Part shown: positions 23,697 to 35,030 of the stretch, piece by piece
How the letters are laid out: each line of letters begins with the position of its first letter
How positions within the stretch are numbered: position 1 is the stretch's first letter
Source of the DNA: Flaveria trinervia
Lineage: Eukaryota; Streptophyta; Magnoliopsida; Asterales; Asteraceae
Assembly (NCBI GenBank): GCA_025506515.1
Contig: CM046447.1
Span: forward strand, 92,524,032-92,588,031
Direction: 5' to 3'
Length of the DNA: 64,000 bases
Made by a program: the position numbers and the translations under genes
Notes under the pieces: model-generated
Told to the model about the DNA's origin: nothing
The model's database searches: none
What the model saw: the letters and a program-made list of their open reading frames with translations, nothing else

Positions 23697-24058
23697 TATA
23701 CATACACATATACATACCCATATACATACCCATATACATACACATCTACATACCATATACATACACATCTACATACCCATATACATACCCATATACATAC
23801 CCATATACATACACATATACATACCCATAGATATACTACATACCCATATACATACACATCAACATACCCATATACATACACATATACATACCCATATACA
23901 TACACATATACATACACATCTACATACCCATATACATACCCATATACATACACATATACATACACATCTACATACACATCTACATACACAATATACACAT
24001 ATACATACACATCTACATACCCATATACATACACATCTACATACCCATACCCATATAC
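23697..24058. repeat. CATACACATATACATACCCATATA simple repeat array
   Basis: About 360 bases of interleaved CATACACATA / CATACCCATA / CATCTACATA units, period about 12. A minus-strand open frame across it would be an endless Tyr-Val-Tyr-Gly repeat and is an artefact. Confidence 0.9.
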
Positions 24059-24164
24059 ATTTATATTCATAAAGGAATAAAGGAATGATGATTACCGCAG
24101 GGAGATGCTCGGGTAGTAGAACTTGGTGCTCGGTTAGGGCTCGGTCGGGAGGGGATGAGAGCGC

Positions 24165-24311
24165 GACCGAGAGCTCAGGGGGAGGGGAGGTGGCCGATCG
24201 AGAGCGCGGGGGGAGTGGATGAAGCCGACCGAGAGCTCAGGGGAGGGGAGGTGGCCGATCGAGAGCGCAGGGGGAGGGGATGAAACCGACCGAGAGCTCA
24301 GGGGGAGGAAG
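24165..24311. repeat. GC-rich 62-bp tandem repeat
   Basis: GACCGAGAGCTCAGGGGG recurs at 24165, 24227 and 24288 (spacing 62 and 61), with GGAGGTGGCCGATCGAGAGC between. About 2.4 copies. Strongly purine-biased on this strand. Confidence 0.85.
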
Positions 24312-24675
24312 GGGGCGCCGATCGGGGAAGGGGAGAATGTTGGTTGGGTCAGCAACTTGTTTTTTCAAGTTTGGGTCAGACCATATGACACGATCATAAG
24401 CTCCATTCACGTATCAAAAGGGCTGACCTGCTGACCGAGTCAGCCGGGTCAGCCCGGTCAGACCAAAACAAAAAGGCCCTAACTCTGTTAGTTTTTATAG
24501 TTAAATGTGATGATACTTTTGTCATTTTACATTTGAAGGACTAGTTATGTAAATTATATTAGATTAAGATAATTGTTGTAATATTTTAAAACAATAAAGA
24601 ATAAAAAAACAAAACTTGAATCTAATCTAACCCACCGCCATCACCATCACCGAAAGCAGTCCTTTCGGAACCCTA

Positions 24676-25085
24676 ATGCCGGAGCAATTCTACCACTGTC
24701 ACTCCGTCGCCCACACCTCCGGCCTCTTCACAAACCCTCGAGGTCTGAAACTCTTCACGCAGTCATGGACCCCCTCCCTCCGGTGACGATCTTCGGCGTC
24801 ATTTGTGTCGTCCACGGCTACTCCAATGAGTCCAGCTGGTTTGTCCAGCTCACCTCTGTCCACCTCGCCAAGGCCAGATTCGCTGTTTGCACCATTGACC
24901 ACCAAGGCCAAGGCTTCTCCAACGACCTCCCCCTTCACATCCCTAATATCAACCTCGTCGTCGACAACTGCATCTCCTTCTTCAACAAGTGACGACGGAC
25001 TCGTCCTCAACGACGCCATGTGCGACATCAGCAACAGGTACAAACCGTTGTGGTTGCCGGAGCACTTTTCGTTAGCCTCTGCAAA
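24676..25085 (+). pseudogene. Captured alpha/beta-hydrolase (monoglyceride lipase/caffeoylshikimate esterase-like) fragment
   Basis: From the ATG at 24676 the frame gives MPEQFYHCHSVAHTSGLF then GLKLFTQSW; after a frameshift near 24780 it continues with FGVICVVHGYSNESS, FAVCTIDHQGQGFSND, then NLVVDNCISFFN. After a second change it resumes with DGLVLNDAMCDISNRYKP. These are the N-terminal, oxyanion-hole (HGY) and DHQGxGFS segments of the plant MAGL/CSE-type hydrolases, then a later segment. The intervening part with the GxSxG nucleophile is missing and the catalytic Asp/His end is absent, so it cannot be active. Confidence 0.75.
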
Positions 25086-25735
25086 TTGGGTGCACTATCT
25101 AATCTAACCCACATGCGAGTGGATTACATTTAATTTTTCTTTTTTTTTTAACTTTTTAAAAAATTACAACATTTTCCCTAATCTAATATAATTTACATAA
25201 CTAGTCCTCCAAATGTAAAATTACCAAAGTACCATCACATTTAACTGTAAAAACTAACAAAGTTGGTGTTAGGGACCAAAGTCGTTATAAAAATGAAACC
25301 ACAGGACATGATATGATCAAAGATTCATTTTTGGACTGAAATGGTTAAAATGGTTAAACCTCAGGGACCAAAACCGAAATTTACTCTTTCAAAATATCAT
25401 AAACCATATTTATTTAAAAATAGAGTTGGGGTGGGTTATAAAGGAGAGTGAAGGGACTATCTATTAACTTTGTACCGTCCTATTAAAACATGGAGTAAAT
25501 TACGCTTTTAGTCCATGTGGTTTGGTGGTTATAACGTTTTTCATCCAATAGTTTAAAAATGTTCGGTTTAACCACTGTGGTTTAAAATTTGTCTCAATTA
25601 GGTCCGAGTCACTAACCTCCATCAGTATTTTCCGTTAAGTGGGTATCAAATTACCTGATTACCCTTCGATTTAAGTTGATATATAAAAATATAAAATAAA
25701 TACAGAAACTATAATTATTTATTATATATATTATC

Positions 25736-26032
25736 CACCCCCACCCCCACTAACCCAACCTCTAAAATATTTCATGGTAGCCATCGTACCACCACCACCC
25801 TCATTCTCACCATCGTCATTGTAATCCACCGGCAACCCCACACCACTATCACAGCGATAATCGCATCACCACCACCCTCATTCATCAAACCACCGCACCA
25901 CCATCACACCGCCATACATTATCACATCATCGGACCACCACCACCCTCACACATCACCACCACACCTTTACCACAGTCACTACAATACCACACACCCTTG
26001 CCCGTCCAAATCACGAACAACCCCACACCATT
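25736..26032. repeat. CCA/CAC-rich low-complexity interior
   Basis: Dense CCACCACC, CATCACC and ACCCTCATTC repeats without an open frame. The same type of sequence fills the Mutator-like element at 48305-49406, so it belongs to this element family. Confidence 0.65.
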
Positions 26033-26039
26033 ATGCAGG

Positions 26040-26480
26040 ACCGTTGAAGGGTGTAGATTTACAACACAACAACACAAAGAGGAGATTAACTAAAACTTAA
26101 TTAAAAAGTAAACTGGATTAACCAAGGGAAGACACTAAGAACACAAGTAATATAAGAGACAGAACACAAAGAACACAAGTGTATGGTTTTCAAGAATGCA
26201 GTATATTGCTTTCTCTATGTTCTATTACAAGTGTTACAAAGCATAATAAAAAGATACAAGAACATGAGATACTTATACTACATCCTACAGCCGGCTATAC
26301 TTTGAAAGCCAGCTGGATACAATTGACTAGACACAAAACAAAATCAATTGTAGAGTCAAAAGGCAGATTGTCTTTTGACTTGTGACTATGACATGCCATA
26401 GCTCACATCCTTATCTATTACAAAAAGAATAAAGTACATAAAGTAGAAAGTTACAGACTCAAGACCTCAATGTACAGTTA
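26040..26480 (-). repeat. Possible copia-type LTR remnant
   Basis: The minus strand contains ATAGAGAAAGCAATATACTG and TTGTGTTCTTTGTGTTCTG, phrasing seen at the promoter-distal part of many copia LTRs. I could not define the ends or a target duplication, so this is a weak call. Confidence 0.25.
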
Positions 26481-27268
26481 CCAAAAGCATGAACCTTTTC
26501 ACCAACTCATGTAAGTTGGTGACCTTACAGAGGTGCAGCGGAAAGATGTCCAGCTTTATGGAAAAGTACATCAGCGGAAAGTTGGTGACCTCCGGTTCCT
26601 CCTCCTCGGGTCCCTCCTCGGGATCCTCCTCATCCTCAGGGTCTGCTGCAGGAGCAGGAGCAGGAGCTATAGCAATCTGAAATGCCGCTAGTTGAGCTTC
26701 TAAAATGGCAATCCTATTATCGGCTACGGCGTCCCGCTGTTCACGAGCAGTCACGCGCCCTTGGAGTGCCATAAGACCATCTTGCATATGATGACAACCG
26801 TTCAGGGTCTTCCCGTGTGTTCCTCGAGTTCATCCAATTGATGTCTCAGGTTGTACACCTCTTGCTGTAGTGTACAGACATCACCCGTGAGCCGCCTTAC
26901 TTGATGTTGTTCAGTATCCAGTGCAGCCATTAGTGCAGCAATCAGTTGCTCGTTGGACTGCACCGTTCGTGGGAGTGAAGGCATTGGTTGGTCGGCATTG
27001 GTTGGTCGGCATTTTTCCTAGTCCTGGGCCTCGGGATAGGTACGCGCTCCCTAAACATGATATGATCAACAAATCTAGGATAGAAACGCCAGTCTCGCGG
27101 AGGGTCATGCTTCATCAATGCAAATGGTTGATCCCAGTCAATCTCCTCTCGAGGATAAGCCAGTCGGGGCCAATCGAATCCATCATCAGGTACAGGTGCG
27201 GGAGGTGGGGATTCAAATCGTGAAGGTGATTCAGATCGTTTACCCGGAGCTCTCGAAGACGATGCCAT
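26480..27268 (-). pseudogene. Gag N-terminal fragment of a minus-strand gypsy element
   Basis: Start codon at 27268-27266 (MASSSRAPGKRSESPSRF). It continues with FDWPRLAYPREEIDWDQPFA, then a coiled-coil-like stretch at about 26980-26800 (EQHQVRRLTGDVCTLQQEV) and 26780-26650 (RIAILEAQLAAFQ), and an acidic EDEEDPEEGPEEEEPE tail. Three segments are in different frames. The position, about 120 bases after the primer site of the LTR at 27408, identifies it as a gag leader region. Capsid, pol and the second LTR are missing. Confidence 0.65.
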
Positions 27269-27386
27269 GTTGCAGAGAGTGTGACGTGTATGCCAATGAG
27301 TATACAGTAGATGAGAATAAGGCACAGGTAACTAATTAACTGTGTGCGGTTATAGTCTAGTGTGTATGCAACCTAGTTCCCTATAA

Positions 27387-27404
27387 CCAATGGCTCTTAT
27401 ACCA
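27387..27404 (-). other. Primer binding site of the minus-strand gypsy element
   Basis: TGGTATAAGAGCCATTGG on the minus strand, three bases (GAT) from the LTR end; one base differs from the standard TGGTATCAGAGCC. Confidence 0.85.
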
Positions 27405-27407
27405 ATC

Positions 27408-30149
27408 TGTCACACCCTCAAAATCCACTTGCGGAGTTTTACCGCGAGGCGTGTGAACAAACCAGGATCACAGTCAATAGTTACTCAGAACGACTCTATA
27501 TGCCATAATTTAAATAAAATCAACCAAGGTACAAACTTTAAACAGTGCTGAAGCGTTTTTGAAAACAAGTCAAAGAAATAAAAGTATAACCATGGCAAAA
27601 CATGTGCCAACCCAAAAGAGTAAACAAATAATCATTAAAATGCTAAAATTGTCTTGAAGACCGAGTCTTAGAATGCAGTGAACCATGCAGTGCTCCTATG
27701 GCAAGCAAGCTAATGACCTGAGAATAGCATACTAAAATGTCAACACAATGGTTGGTGAGTTCACGAGATAATCAAACATAAACAGTTTAGTAACAGAGAT
27801 ATACAAGTAGCGCATTGTAACAGATAGCTAGTCCATTAACAATAAATATTATTTCATAGTGATTTCGAAATTGAAGCTGACTGTGTTACGTTGTTGCCTC
27901 CTGCCACGACTAAACAGGTCGTGACAATGTTCATTAGGACAAATTGCACTCGGTTGACCTCGAGCCACACAGGTGGGGCTCGTCAGACCCAGTAGTACTA
28001 CCCAAATTTCCCCGCTATTCAATATTAACAATTCGAAAGTGTGAGGACTTTTCCATGATATCAACACTATATAATATTGTACACAACTTGAATATATAAA
28101 GCGTTCGTGATTTACCAGTATGCTATCTCCCGCAAAAGAGATTAAATACAAAGTGGGGCATGAACTCACCTGATATGCGTATAGATACTTAGAGTTTGAC
28201 TTGTCAAACAGAATAGACAGACAACCTTCAGAGGTTACCTAGATCATATAAGTACATGAGTACGTGTAATCAAAGAACATGTGAAATCCTAAGTACACTA
28301 CAACCAAGGACTCAAGATTTCAAACAAAACAGACATGTTTGACCTAGTTGACCCGTTTGGCCCGTTGGTGACTTTATGTGTTGTAAACCAATCAAGTAAT
28401 CATACACATATATCATACATAGTTATCATTCAAACAGATCATATGTATGCTATATCATCCAGGTGTAACACTTAGATCATCATACATCCAAGTATCATAC
28501 AAGTCATGCGAATCTAGAACATTAACATAACCACTAGTTATGACACAACTAACATGACACACAAAGATCAAACCACTCACCACATGCCATGTGAAGCCAC
28601 TCATGACTTCACATCCTAAACCCTGCCAATCCTACTAAGTAGGGGCCTCAGATTCACACGCATGTATGATGATCATAATTACATTCATTAGCCATGTACA
28701 TTGCATTCAACAACCACACAACAATCAATTTCCAGTCCCAAACATGATGTCCTAACTACTAATCAACATTACATCATACATGATCATAAATGTCCAAATA
28801 TCATTCATGATTACCCTGGCATCACATACAACCAATTACCATGTTCTACCACATTAGAATTTATCCATGATCATACTAACATGCTCCTAACATCCCAAAC
28901 ATGTTCAAACTACCATTTTTCAGACTTAATACAAATAAAGTTTCCCTTTTGGGAAGGTACATCCCAACATCTATCAACCACCCAATGTATTCATGAATTC
29001 ATCATAATTATACCATCTCAAGCTCATAACAATATCTAGACATGATCAACATTACCTAATCACCATAATCTAATAATCTTCATGAACAAAAGTTTCTACT
29101 TTTGGCAAGCTATGAACAACAACATCCATTCAAAGATTTCTAGCATTCATAACAACAATCTAGCATCTAATCATCATCATGAACACATCCATAACATCAA
29201 TCCATCACTAGATCATCATTACATGCAAAATAAAGTTACTATTATTAGTAATCTATGAACACCAACTTCAATTCACCAATTTCTTGCAAAATCAATGTAA
29301 CCTAGCATTCATACAACCTACTAATCATCATACATTCATCAAATAATCATCACCTTTACATAATCATGCCACTTTCGAACTAGGGTTTGCTTCGTAATCA
29401 AAGTTCATGATCAATCCACTAAAAACATAGAATTCATGCATAATCAACGTTAAACAACATGTAATCAATCCACTAACATACTAACATCATCAAACAACAT
29501 CAAATTCGACCCCATGAAGCCCCATTCACGCATTTAGGTTCGACCCTCAACAAGAATCCACAAAAACACGAAAAATCTAACCTTTAAACATGCTATAGTT
29601 GCAATTGATGATTCCTACGTGTTGTATGCCTTGTAATCGAACCAAATCGATGCTTTGATGCTTGTTCTAAGTTGAAATCGCAAGGGAGAGGGTGTGGGGA
29701 TGGAGGTCGCGGCCGAAGGGTGGGGATTAGGGTTTGGGATTTGTTTTGTTTAATTTAATTTACACATTTACCCTTTTAACCCTTGTAATTTGTATTTTAT
29801 AAAAACTAAGCTTTAAACTCTTTGTAAAGTGTTTTTAACTTAATAATATAAAGATATAAACTAATGAAAATCATTATATATCTTATCTTTATAAAAACAC
29901 AAGACATACGAATAAATAGGCGTGTTTCCGCGTTACGTGATTAATTTTCTAATTAACATTTTAAAAACATGCAAACACATAAACATAACACAATAATCGC
30001 ATAATCAATTAGATTCTCATTAATTTAACATTATTCATTATTATTAGGTCACCAACGTTAAACGACAACTAGTGTGTGTTCACGACACGTGTATGCAATA
30101 CTTAACGGAACTAACGGAGTTTGGTAACAGAAATTTACCGGATGTCACA
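27408..30149 (-). repeat. 5' LTR of a truncated gypsy element (2,742 bp)
   Basis: On the minus strand it runs from TGTGACATCCGG (30149) to GAGGGTGTGACA (27408), followed by the primer site. The ends match the TGTGACA...TGTGACA style of the first gypsy element, but the bodies are not obviously the same family. It is inserted in the Mutator-like element 25493-30385. No second LTR is found to the left. Confidence 0.85.
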
Positions 30150-30394
30150 ATATATTATCATGTGGGTCTCATATGATTTTATAAATTTATATTATAATAA
30201 CTATTTTAGTCCAATGGTATTTTAGTCTTTTAAATAAAAGTTAACGACAGAAATGGATGGAGTTAACAGTTTGGACTTGATTGATACATATTTTAAACCA
30301 TAGTGTTTAAACTGGTCGTTTTTAAACTATTGGATTAAAAACGTTATAGCCACCAAACCACAAGGACTAAAAGAGTAATTTACTCTAAAATATG

Positions 30395-31085
30395 TGATTG
30401 AATAAAATGTAGCATATGAATTATTTAATATGTTTTTTAAAGAATTGCCCATCAAAAAGCTCTATAAATCATTAAGTGAGTGTTTTTAGATGAACCAAAC
30501 GCTATTTGATTAATTCAGCGATAGCCCCAAAATACTATATTTGAATATATTGTGTATGTAGAAGAAAGAAACAAACCTTTTAGTATTAGGTTGGCTTATG
30601 GCTTAAAATTGTCCAAGTAAATTAGTAAAAACCTAGTAAAATTCTTGCTTTTTCGATAAAAGTAATACTTTTGGCCCTTTTGTGCTACCAATGTCTTATT
30701 ATTTTATAAAATTGTCCAAGTAAATTACAAACTTTGTACATGCCACGAGCCTCTGGTACCAAAAGAGAGGGGTGGCGTTTCTGCACTCCCGAACCACTCC
30801 AACTCGATTTTCTCTCCCACAAGCTTGCTTCTCTTTACAAACTTTACTCCACATTAGCTTCAGTCCCCCCAGAGTCAGTGTCGGAACTTGAACACTCTCA
30901 TCATAAATAATTTTTTTTGATATTTATAAAACGCCACCCCGAAAAACTTATATAAAACTGGAGTTATAGTTACAACAAATTAATTTATGATGAAAAAAAT
31001 ATGTGATGTAATTATTGATAGTTCCCATACTATTCAGCTTCGTAACACAAATATATCTTGTAGCTCTCATAATTAAAACATATTC
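30395..31085. other. AT-rich spacer
   Basis: AAATTGTCCAAGTAAATTA occurs twice about 107 bases apart (near 30607 and 30712). Nothing else supported. Confidence 0.4.
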
Positions 31086-31089
31086 TTTT

Positions 31090-31990
31090 GAAAAATGTAA
31101 AATTTTATTAAAGAGGCTAACAAGTAACTAAAACCCCAACCGTTACAACAAAGGGAACATCTAAAAAAATAACATACAACACGTCTAAGCATTACAAGTA
31201 AAATTAAGAGATTTCTTCAAAACTCCCCAAAGCATTGTTGCTAGCCTGGTTTTTAATCCATAGGGACACCATCACCTTGATTCCAATAAAATGTTTATTT
31301 ATTCATGAACATCTTCTCGTTATTAAGATCATATTATTCCTTAATCTCCAAATACGACAATGATGATTGAATGCACCATTTTTTTTTTCTGTTTTATCTC
31401 CGGAATAAACCGATGTATTTCCAAAAGGCCCCTATAGGAAAACCCATATATCGGAGGGATCCTACACCATTAAGACATTAATGTCCAGACCAAATTTGCA
31501 ACACTACATGAGATAAAAACATGGGTCTAACGTCTTCTCATAATCTTGACAAAGAACACACATATTTGATTGAATTAAGACATTCCTATGCATAAGAGCG
31601 TCTTTAGTTGGAATACGTCCCATTTGACTAAATATATTAACATTTTTCGGTACCCAAAGATTCCATAGAAATTTATAGTGATCACCGCTAGAAGTTGCAA
31701 CATAGAAAAGGTCCTTCATAGACTTCACCGAGAAACTTCTATCTGAATTATTTTCCCACACCCGGTTATCTTTCTTATCATAGAAACAAGCTTGACTTAG
31801 TGTGACCGATAACTGACAAAATTCATTAGACTCCTCTCAAGACAACTATCTTTTTTTTTCTGACATCATCTCCAACTAATATTATTATCAACCATAATAA
31901 ATCAATCCTTTATCAATACTATTTTGCAACTTTCTAAATCAAAGAGAGCCGAAATTGCATCACTAAAGGAGAGTCATTTATACAATTATA
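31090..31990 (-). pseudogene. LINE (L1-type) 3' end fragment
   Basis: The minus strand encodes VWENNSDRSFSVKSMKDLFY at about 31770-31700, then FLWNLWVPKNVNIFSQMGRIPTKDAL and NMCVLCQDYEKT. This is the zinc-binding domain found after reverse transcriptase in plant L1-like LINEs. WIKNQASN follows near 31255 and an A/T-rich 3' UTR ends near 31090. The reverse transcriptase core is absent, as expected for a 5'-truncated copy. Confidence 0.75.
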
Positions 31991-32427
31991 GACCCAAAAT
32001 TAACCTTGAGCACCCAAGCCAACATTGTATTACATCATATCAACAAAAATATAAATAGTATTATATCCACGTATTATCATTATTCGTATTATATCATATT
32101 AGTTGAGTTATAAATTGTAACATGAACGTGTAGTTTAACTTTGTTACATTATTTTTTTCTTGTTCAAGTCTTGTTGCAACGTTTGGGCCCAAATATACTT
32201 AGTTATTATTTTTAATGTTTCACGTTTCAAGTATGTATTCAATGTTTTTATGTTTAATTTTCTTTTGGTTTTATTTTATTTCATTTTTATTATTTTTTTA
32301 ATATAAACTTTTCAATGTTGATTGGTTATTTAATGTGATATAACATTGATCCAACACGATGGCTAGTTGTTTACCTTACTTACCAAGTTATGATGAAGAA
32401 AAAATGATGCTTGAAAGTGATTACGTA

Positions 32428-32621
32428 GGTGTTTGACAATACCAAATAAGTAATTTTTAATTTTTTGGAGGGGTAAAAAGATCAAAATACCCATTAAAAA
32501 AAGTTAAAAAATTAAAAAGTCAAAACCTTTTAACTTTTTAATTTATGTAAAGGAGTATTTTGGTCTTTTTACGTCTTCAAAAATCAAAAAGTTAATTTTT
32601 TTAAATTTGCCCAACATGGCC
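32428..32621. mobile_element. Small foldback, hAT-like MITE candidate
   Basis: GGTGTTTGACAAT at the left and, on the other strand, GGCCATGTTGGGCAAAT at the right bracket an inverted repeat rich in AAAAAGTTAA. About 194 bp. The target duplication is not clear. Confidence 0.45.
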
Positions 32622-32982
32622 TAAAATCATGGAGTGTAGAACCAATAAGATCGCGGGTTACCGAGCATATCATCACCGTGCTGTCATTTGATCACCATTC
32701 ACCATTTCAATTATAGAAAAACATACAAAATAATAATATTGATATTACCACACCGCACCGCAGACTGCCAAATCGCCGGCCACATCAAGTATTTGATCAT
32801 CTTCAGGTTCGTCTTTCTTATGTGAGATCGTCAGTTGATAGATTAATCGTTAGAGCATCTATTCGCATACAACTGTTTACACATGAATTCAGATTTGATT
32901 TTGATTCGTATGTTTTTTTTTTGTTTTTTTTTCAATTAGGGCAAACGATTTGTGATTTGTTTGGAGAGTTATTGGAGACGAT

Positions 32983-35030
32983 ATGAGTGAGACGTTTGAA
33001 GGCTACGAACGCCAATACTGCGAGCTTTCGGCGAGTTTGTCGAAGAAGTGTACATCCGCTAGTTTACTCGATGGAGGTGAGCCAAAATCCTAATTGGAAT
33101 CACCATAACTGTGTATATGTTATGGATTGAGGATATCATGAAGCGATTAGGAATATGTTAGAGCCTTTGTGATTTGTGATCAACCTTGCGTTAGTTACTA
33201 CCTAGGAAATTTGATTGCCCAATTGAAATTGTTCAGTTTCTTATTGATATAGGTCCCTAAAGAAACCTAATTGGTTGTTCTTTGTGAGTATCTGAACAAC
33301 AAACTTAAATCTCCTTTACACTTTTGATTCATATCCTTATACTTATTGGGCCTGCAGGTAAAGATATAATGCTATCATGTTTTGGTAATGTTCTAGGTTA
33401 AATTATTGTTCTTGACAGGTACCTCCATTTGTGGGGTTACACAGTTTATGATCATCTTAAAACTTAAAATTAACCACTACTTAAAGTTGAGTGTGATTGT
33501 TCTAAGCAATTTTCTTTCTTTTCTTTTTTTTATCAAAAAACAAATTTTTGAAGTTTGAGCGTTCGTAATGAAGCTTTGATAATAATGTTTGAGAAACTTA
33601 AAGTAGAAACACTTAAAGAGCTAAAAGTTAGGGTTCTAGGAAGGGCGTATGTCATGGTTCCGCAACTTGGATGCTAATACAACTGTGCTTGTAAAGTTCA
33701 GAAAATCATGGTGTGAAATGTGAATATAATTTACATATGTGCCTAACTGTGTTGGACTGTTCACTGTTGGTACTTATAATTATGATATTGATGCCCGCTA
33801 GGGGGAGATCAAACTTGGATCTGGAGGGTAAATAATTTATGTTTTTAAGTTTTGACTAGAAAGTTTAGAGAATCTCTGATGATTTTGATGCTCTTAGTTG
33901 TGTGCAGGTTATCGATTGTTGTATCTCCTGCTTCAGTTTGTAGGTTTTCTGGTTTAGTTGGCTCATACTTCATAGTGTCTTACAATTTGTCAGCTCTCTT
34001 ACTTATACCAGTTCTTTCTTTTTTTTTTCTTTTGACAATTTTAGAGAAAAATTTAGACCCTTTTTGGGCATGAAACTATTGCTCATATGATACTTAAATG
34101 CCCGCAAGGCTGCTGAAGTGAATTTTGTAACGCACCTTGAATAAACCAACGATAGTATCAGAATGATGTTTACTGTTAATTTCAGAGCAAAAGAAGCAAA
34201 AAATTCTGAAGTAAAAGCTGGAATTGATGAAGCTGAATCTCTGGTAATGTGTTATCTCATTATTGTCGTTACATAGTTGAGCTCATGAACATATTACGAG
34301 CTAATTTGAACAATCTTTGTTTTTAATCCAGATACGCAAAATGGACATTGAAGCAAGAAACTTGCTACCAAATGTGAAGGCTGTGCTTCTTGCCAAATTG
34401 AGAGAGTACAAATCTGATCTGAATAATTTGAAAAGTGAAATTAAACGAATAGCATCAACAAACTTAAACCAGGCTGCACGTGATGAATTATTGGAATCAG
34501 GAATGGCAGATGCTGCTGCAGTATGATAATTAATCTACCTTCCTATGACTATTATACATTACTTATGTATTATTTATTATTTATACACACCGTGTATATA
34601 CTATAGCAAACAAATGGTGAATCTGGCAGGTGTCAGCAGACCAAAGAGGAAGATTATTGGCTTCTACTGAAAGATTAAACAAGTCAAGTGACAGGGTTAG
34701 GGACAGTAGAAAGACCATGCTGGAGACCGAAGAACTTGGGGTTTCACTTCTTCAAGATCTTCATCAACAACGCCAGTCTCTTTTGCATGCCCATGGAACC
34801 GTAAGATTCCATACTTTATTACATCATAGTTTATATCATCATTCTGGGAAGTCTAAATATCATCATTATTTATATTTTAGCTTCATGGAGTTGATGAAAA
34901 CATAAGCAAGAGTAAGAAGATTATGACAAACATCTCAAGAAGGATGAGTCGAAACAAGTGGATAATCGGGTTTGTTGTTGCTGTACTGATTGTTGCCATC
35001 ATCTTGATCTTGTACTTCAAGTTGAAGTAG
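32983..35030 (+). CDS. VTI1: VTI1-type vesicle SNARE (Qb-SNARE)
   Basis: Membrane fusion protein of the trans-Golgi/vacuolar route. Five exons: 32983-33076, 34186-34243, 34332-34520, 34630-34800, 34881-35030, all with GT/AG sites. Exon 1 gives MSETFEGYERQYCELSASLS, the start of the VTI N-terminal three-helix domain. Exon 3 gives LLPNVKAVLLAKLREYKSDL. Exons 4-5 hold the SNARE helix (MLETEELGVSLLQDLHQQRQ, with the central Gln) and a C-terminal membrane anchor (FVVAVLIVAIILILYFKLK). Exon 2 lacks one T in AAAAAATTCTG (34199-34206), which creates an immediate stop; with it counted the protein is 220 residues, the family norm. I treat this as a sequence error. A likely 5' UTR intron spans 32809-32939. 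VTI11/VTI12 paralogy not resolved. Confidence 0.9.

Larger units (their letters stand above)
23577..24479. mobile_element. Tourist-like (PIF/Harbinger) element nested in the left TIR
   Basis: Left end GGGCTGTTTGATTGCG; right end reads GGGCCTTTTTGTTTTGG on the other strand. The flanking triplet TAA is present on both sides (23574-23576 and 24480-24482). The opposite TIR of the host element (around 25260-25275) shows the site without the insertion and with a single copy. TAA duplication and GGGC..TTT ends fit PIF/Harbinger. It contains two internal tandem arrays and no transposase. Confidence 0.75.
23455..25386. mobile_element. Pack-MULE-like TIR element carrying an esterase gene fragment
   Basis: The outer ends are inverted repeats: left AGTAAATTTCGGTTTTGGTCC at 23455, right its complement ending at 25385-25386. 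After removing the nested Tourist-like element, the arms pair over about 290 bases each (left 23455-23576 plus 24480-24640; right about 25090-25386). The flanks are TTTCAAATAT (23445-23454) and TTTCAAAATAT (25387-25397), a probable 10-bp target duplication differing by one A. Between the arms lies part of an alpha/beta-hydrolase gene. Long TIRs, 9-11 bp duplication and a captured gene fragment are the marks of a Pack-MULE; no transposase is present. Confidence 0.75.
25493..30385. mobile_element. Second Mutator-like TIR element, filled by other insertions
   Basis: Left end GAGTAAATTACGCTTTTAGTCC at 25493 and its inverted partner ending at 30385; the arms pair for about 150-200 bases (to roughly 25680 and 30190). 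The flanks TAAAACATG (25484-25492) and TAAAATATG (30386-30394) are a 9-bp duplication with one mismatch, as for Mutator-like elements. The interior holds a CCA-rich tract, a possible LTR remnant and a truncated gypsy element. No transposase seen. Confidence 0.75.

Noticed and set aside
23697..24058. CRISPR-like regular repeats
   Set aside because: Plant nuclear DNA; the units are contiguous simple repeats without unique spacers.
23573..24070. 165-codon minus-strand open frame
   Set aside because: Encodes only Tyr/Val/Gly repeats from the CATACA-type array; a by-product of the simple repeat.
24134..24355. 73-codon Ser/Pro-rich minus frame
   Set aside because: Arises from the 62-bp tandem repeat; the frame is kept only for about two units.
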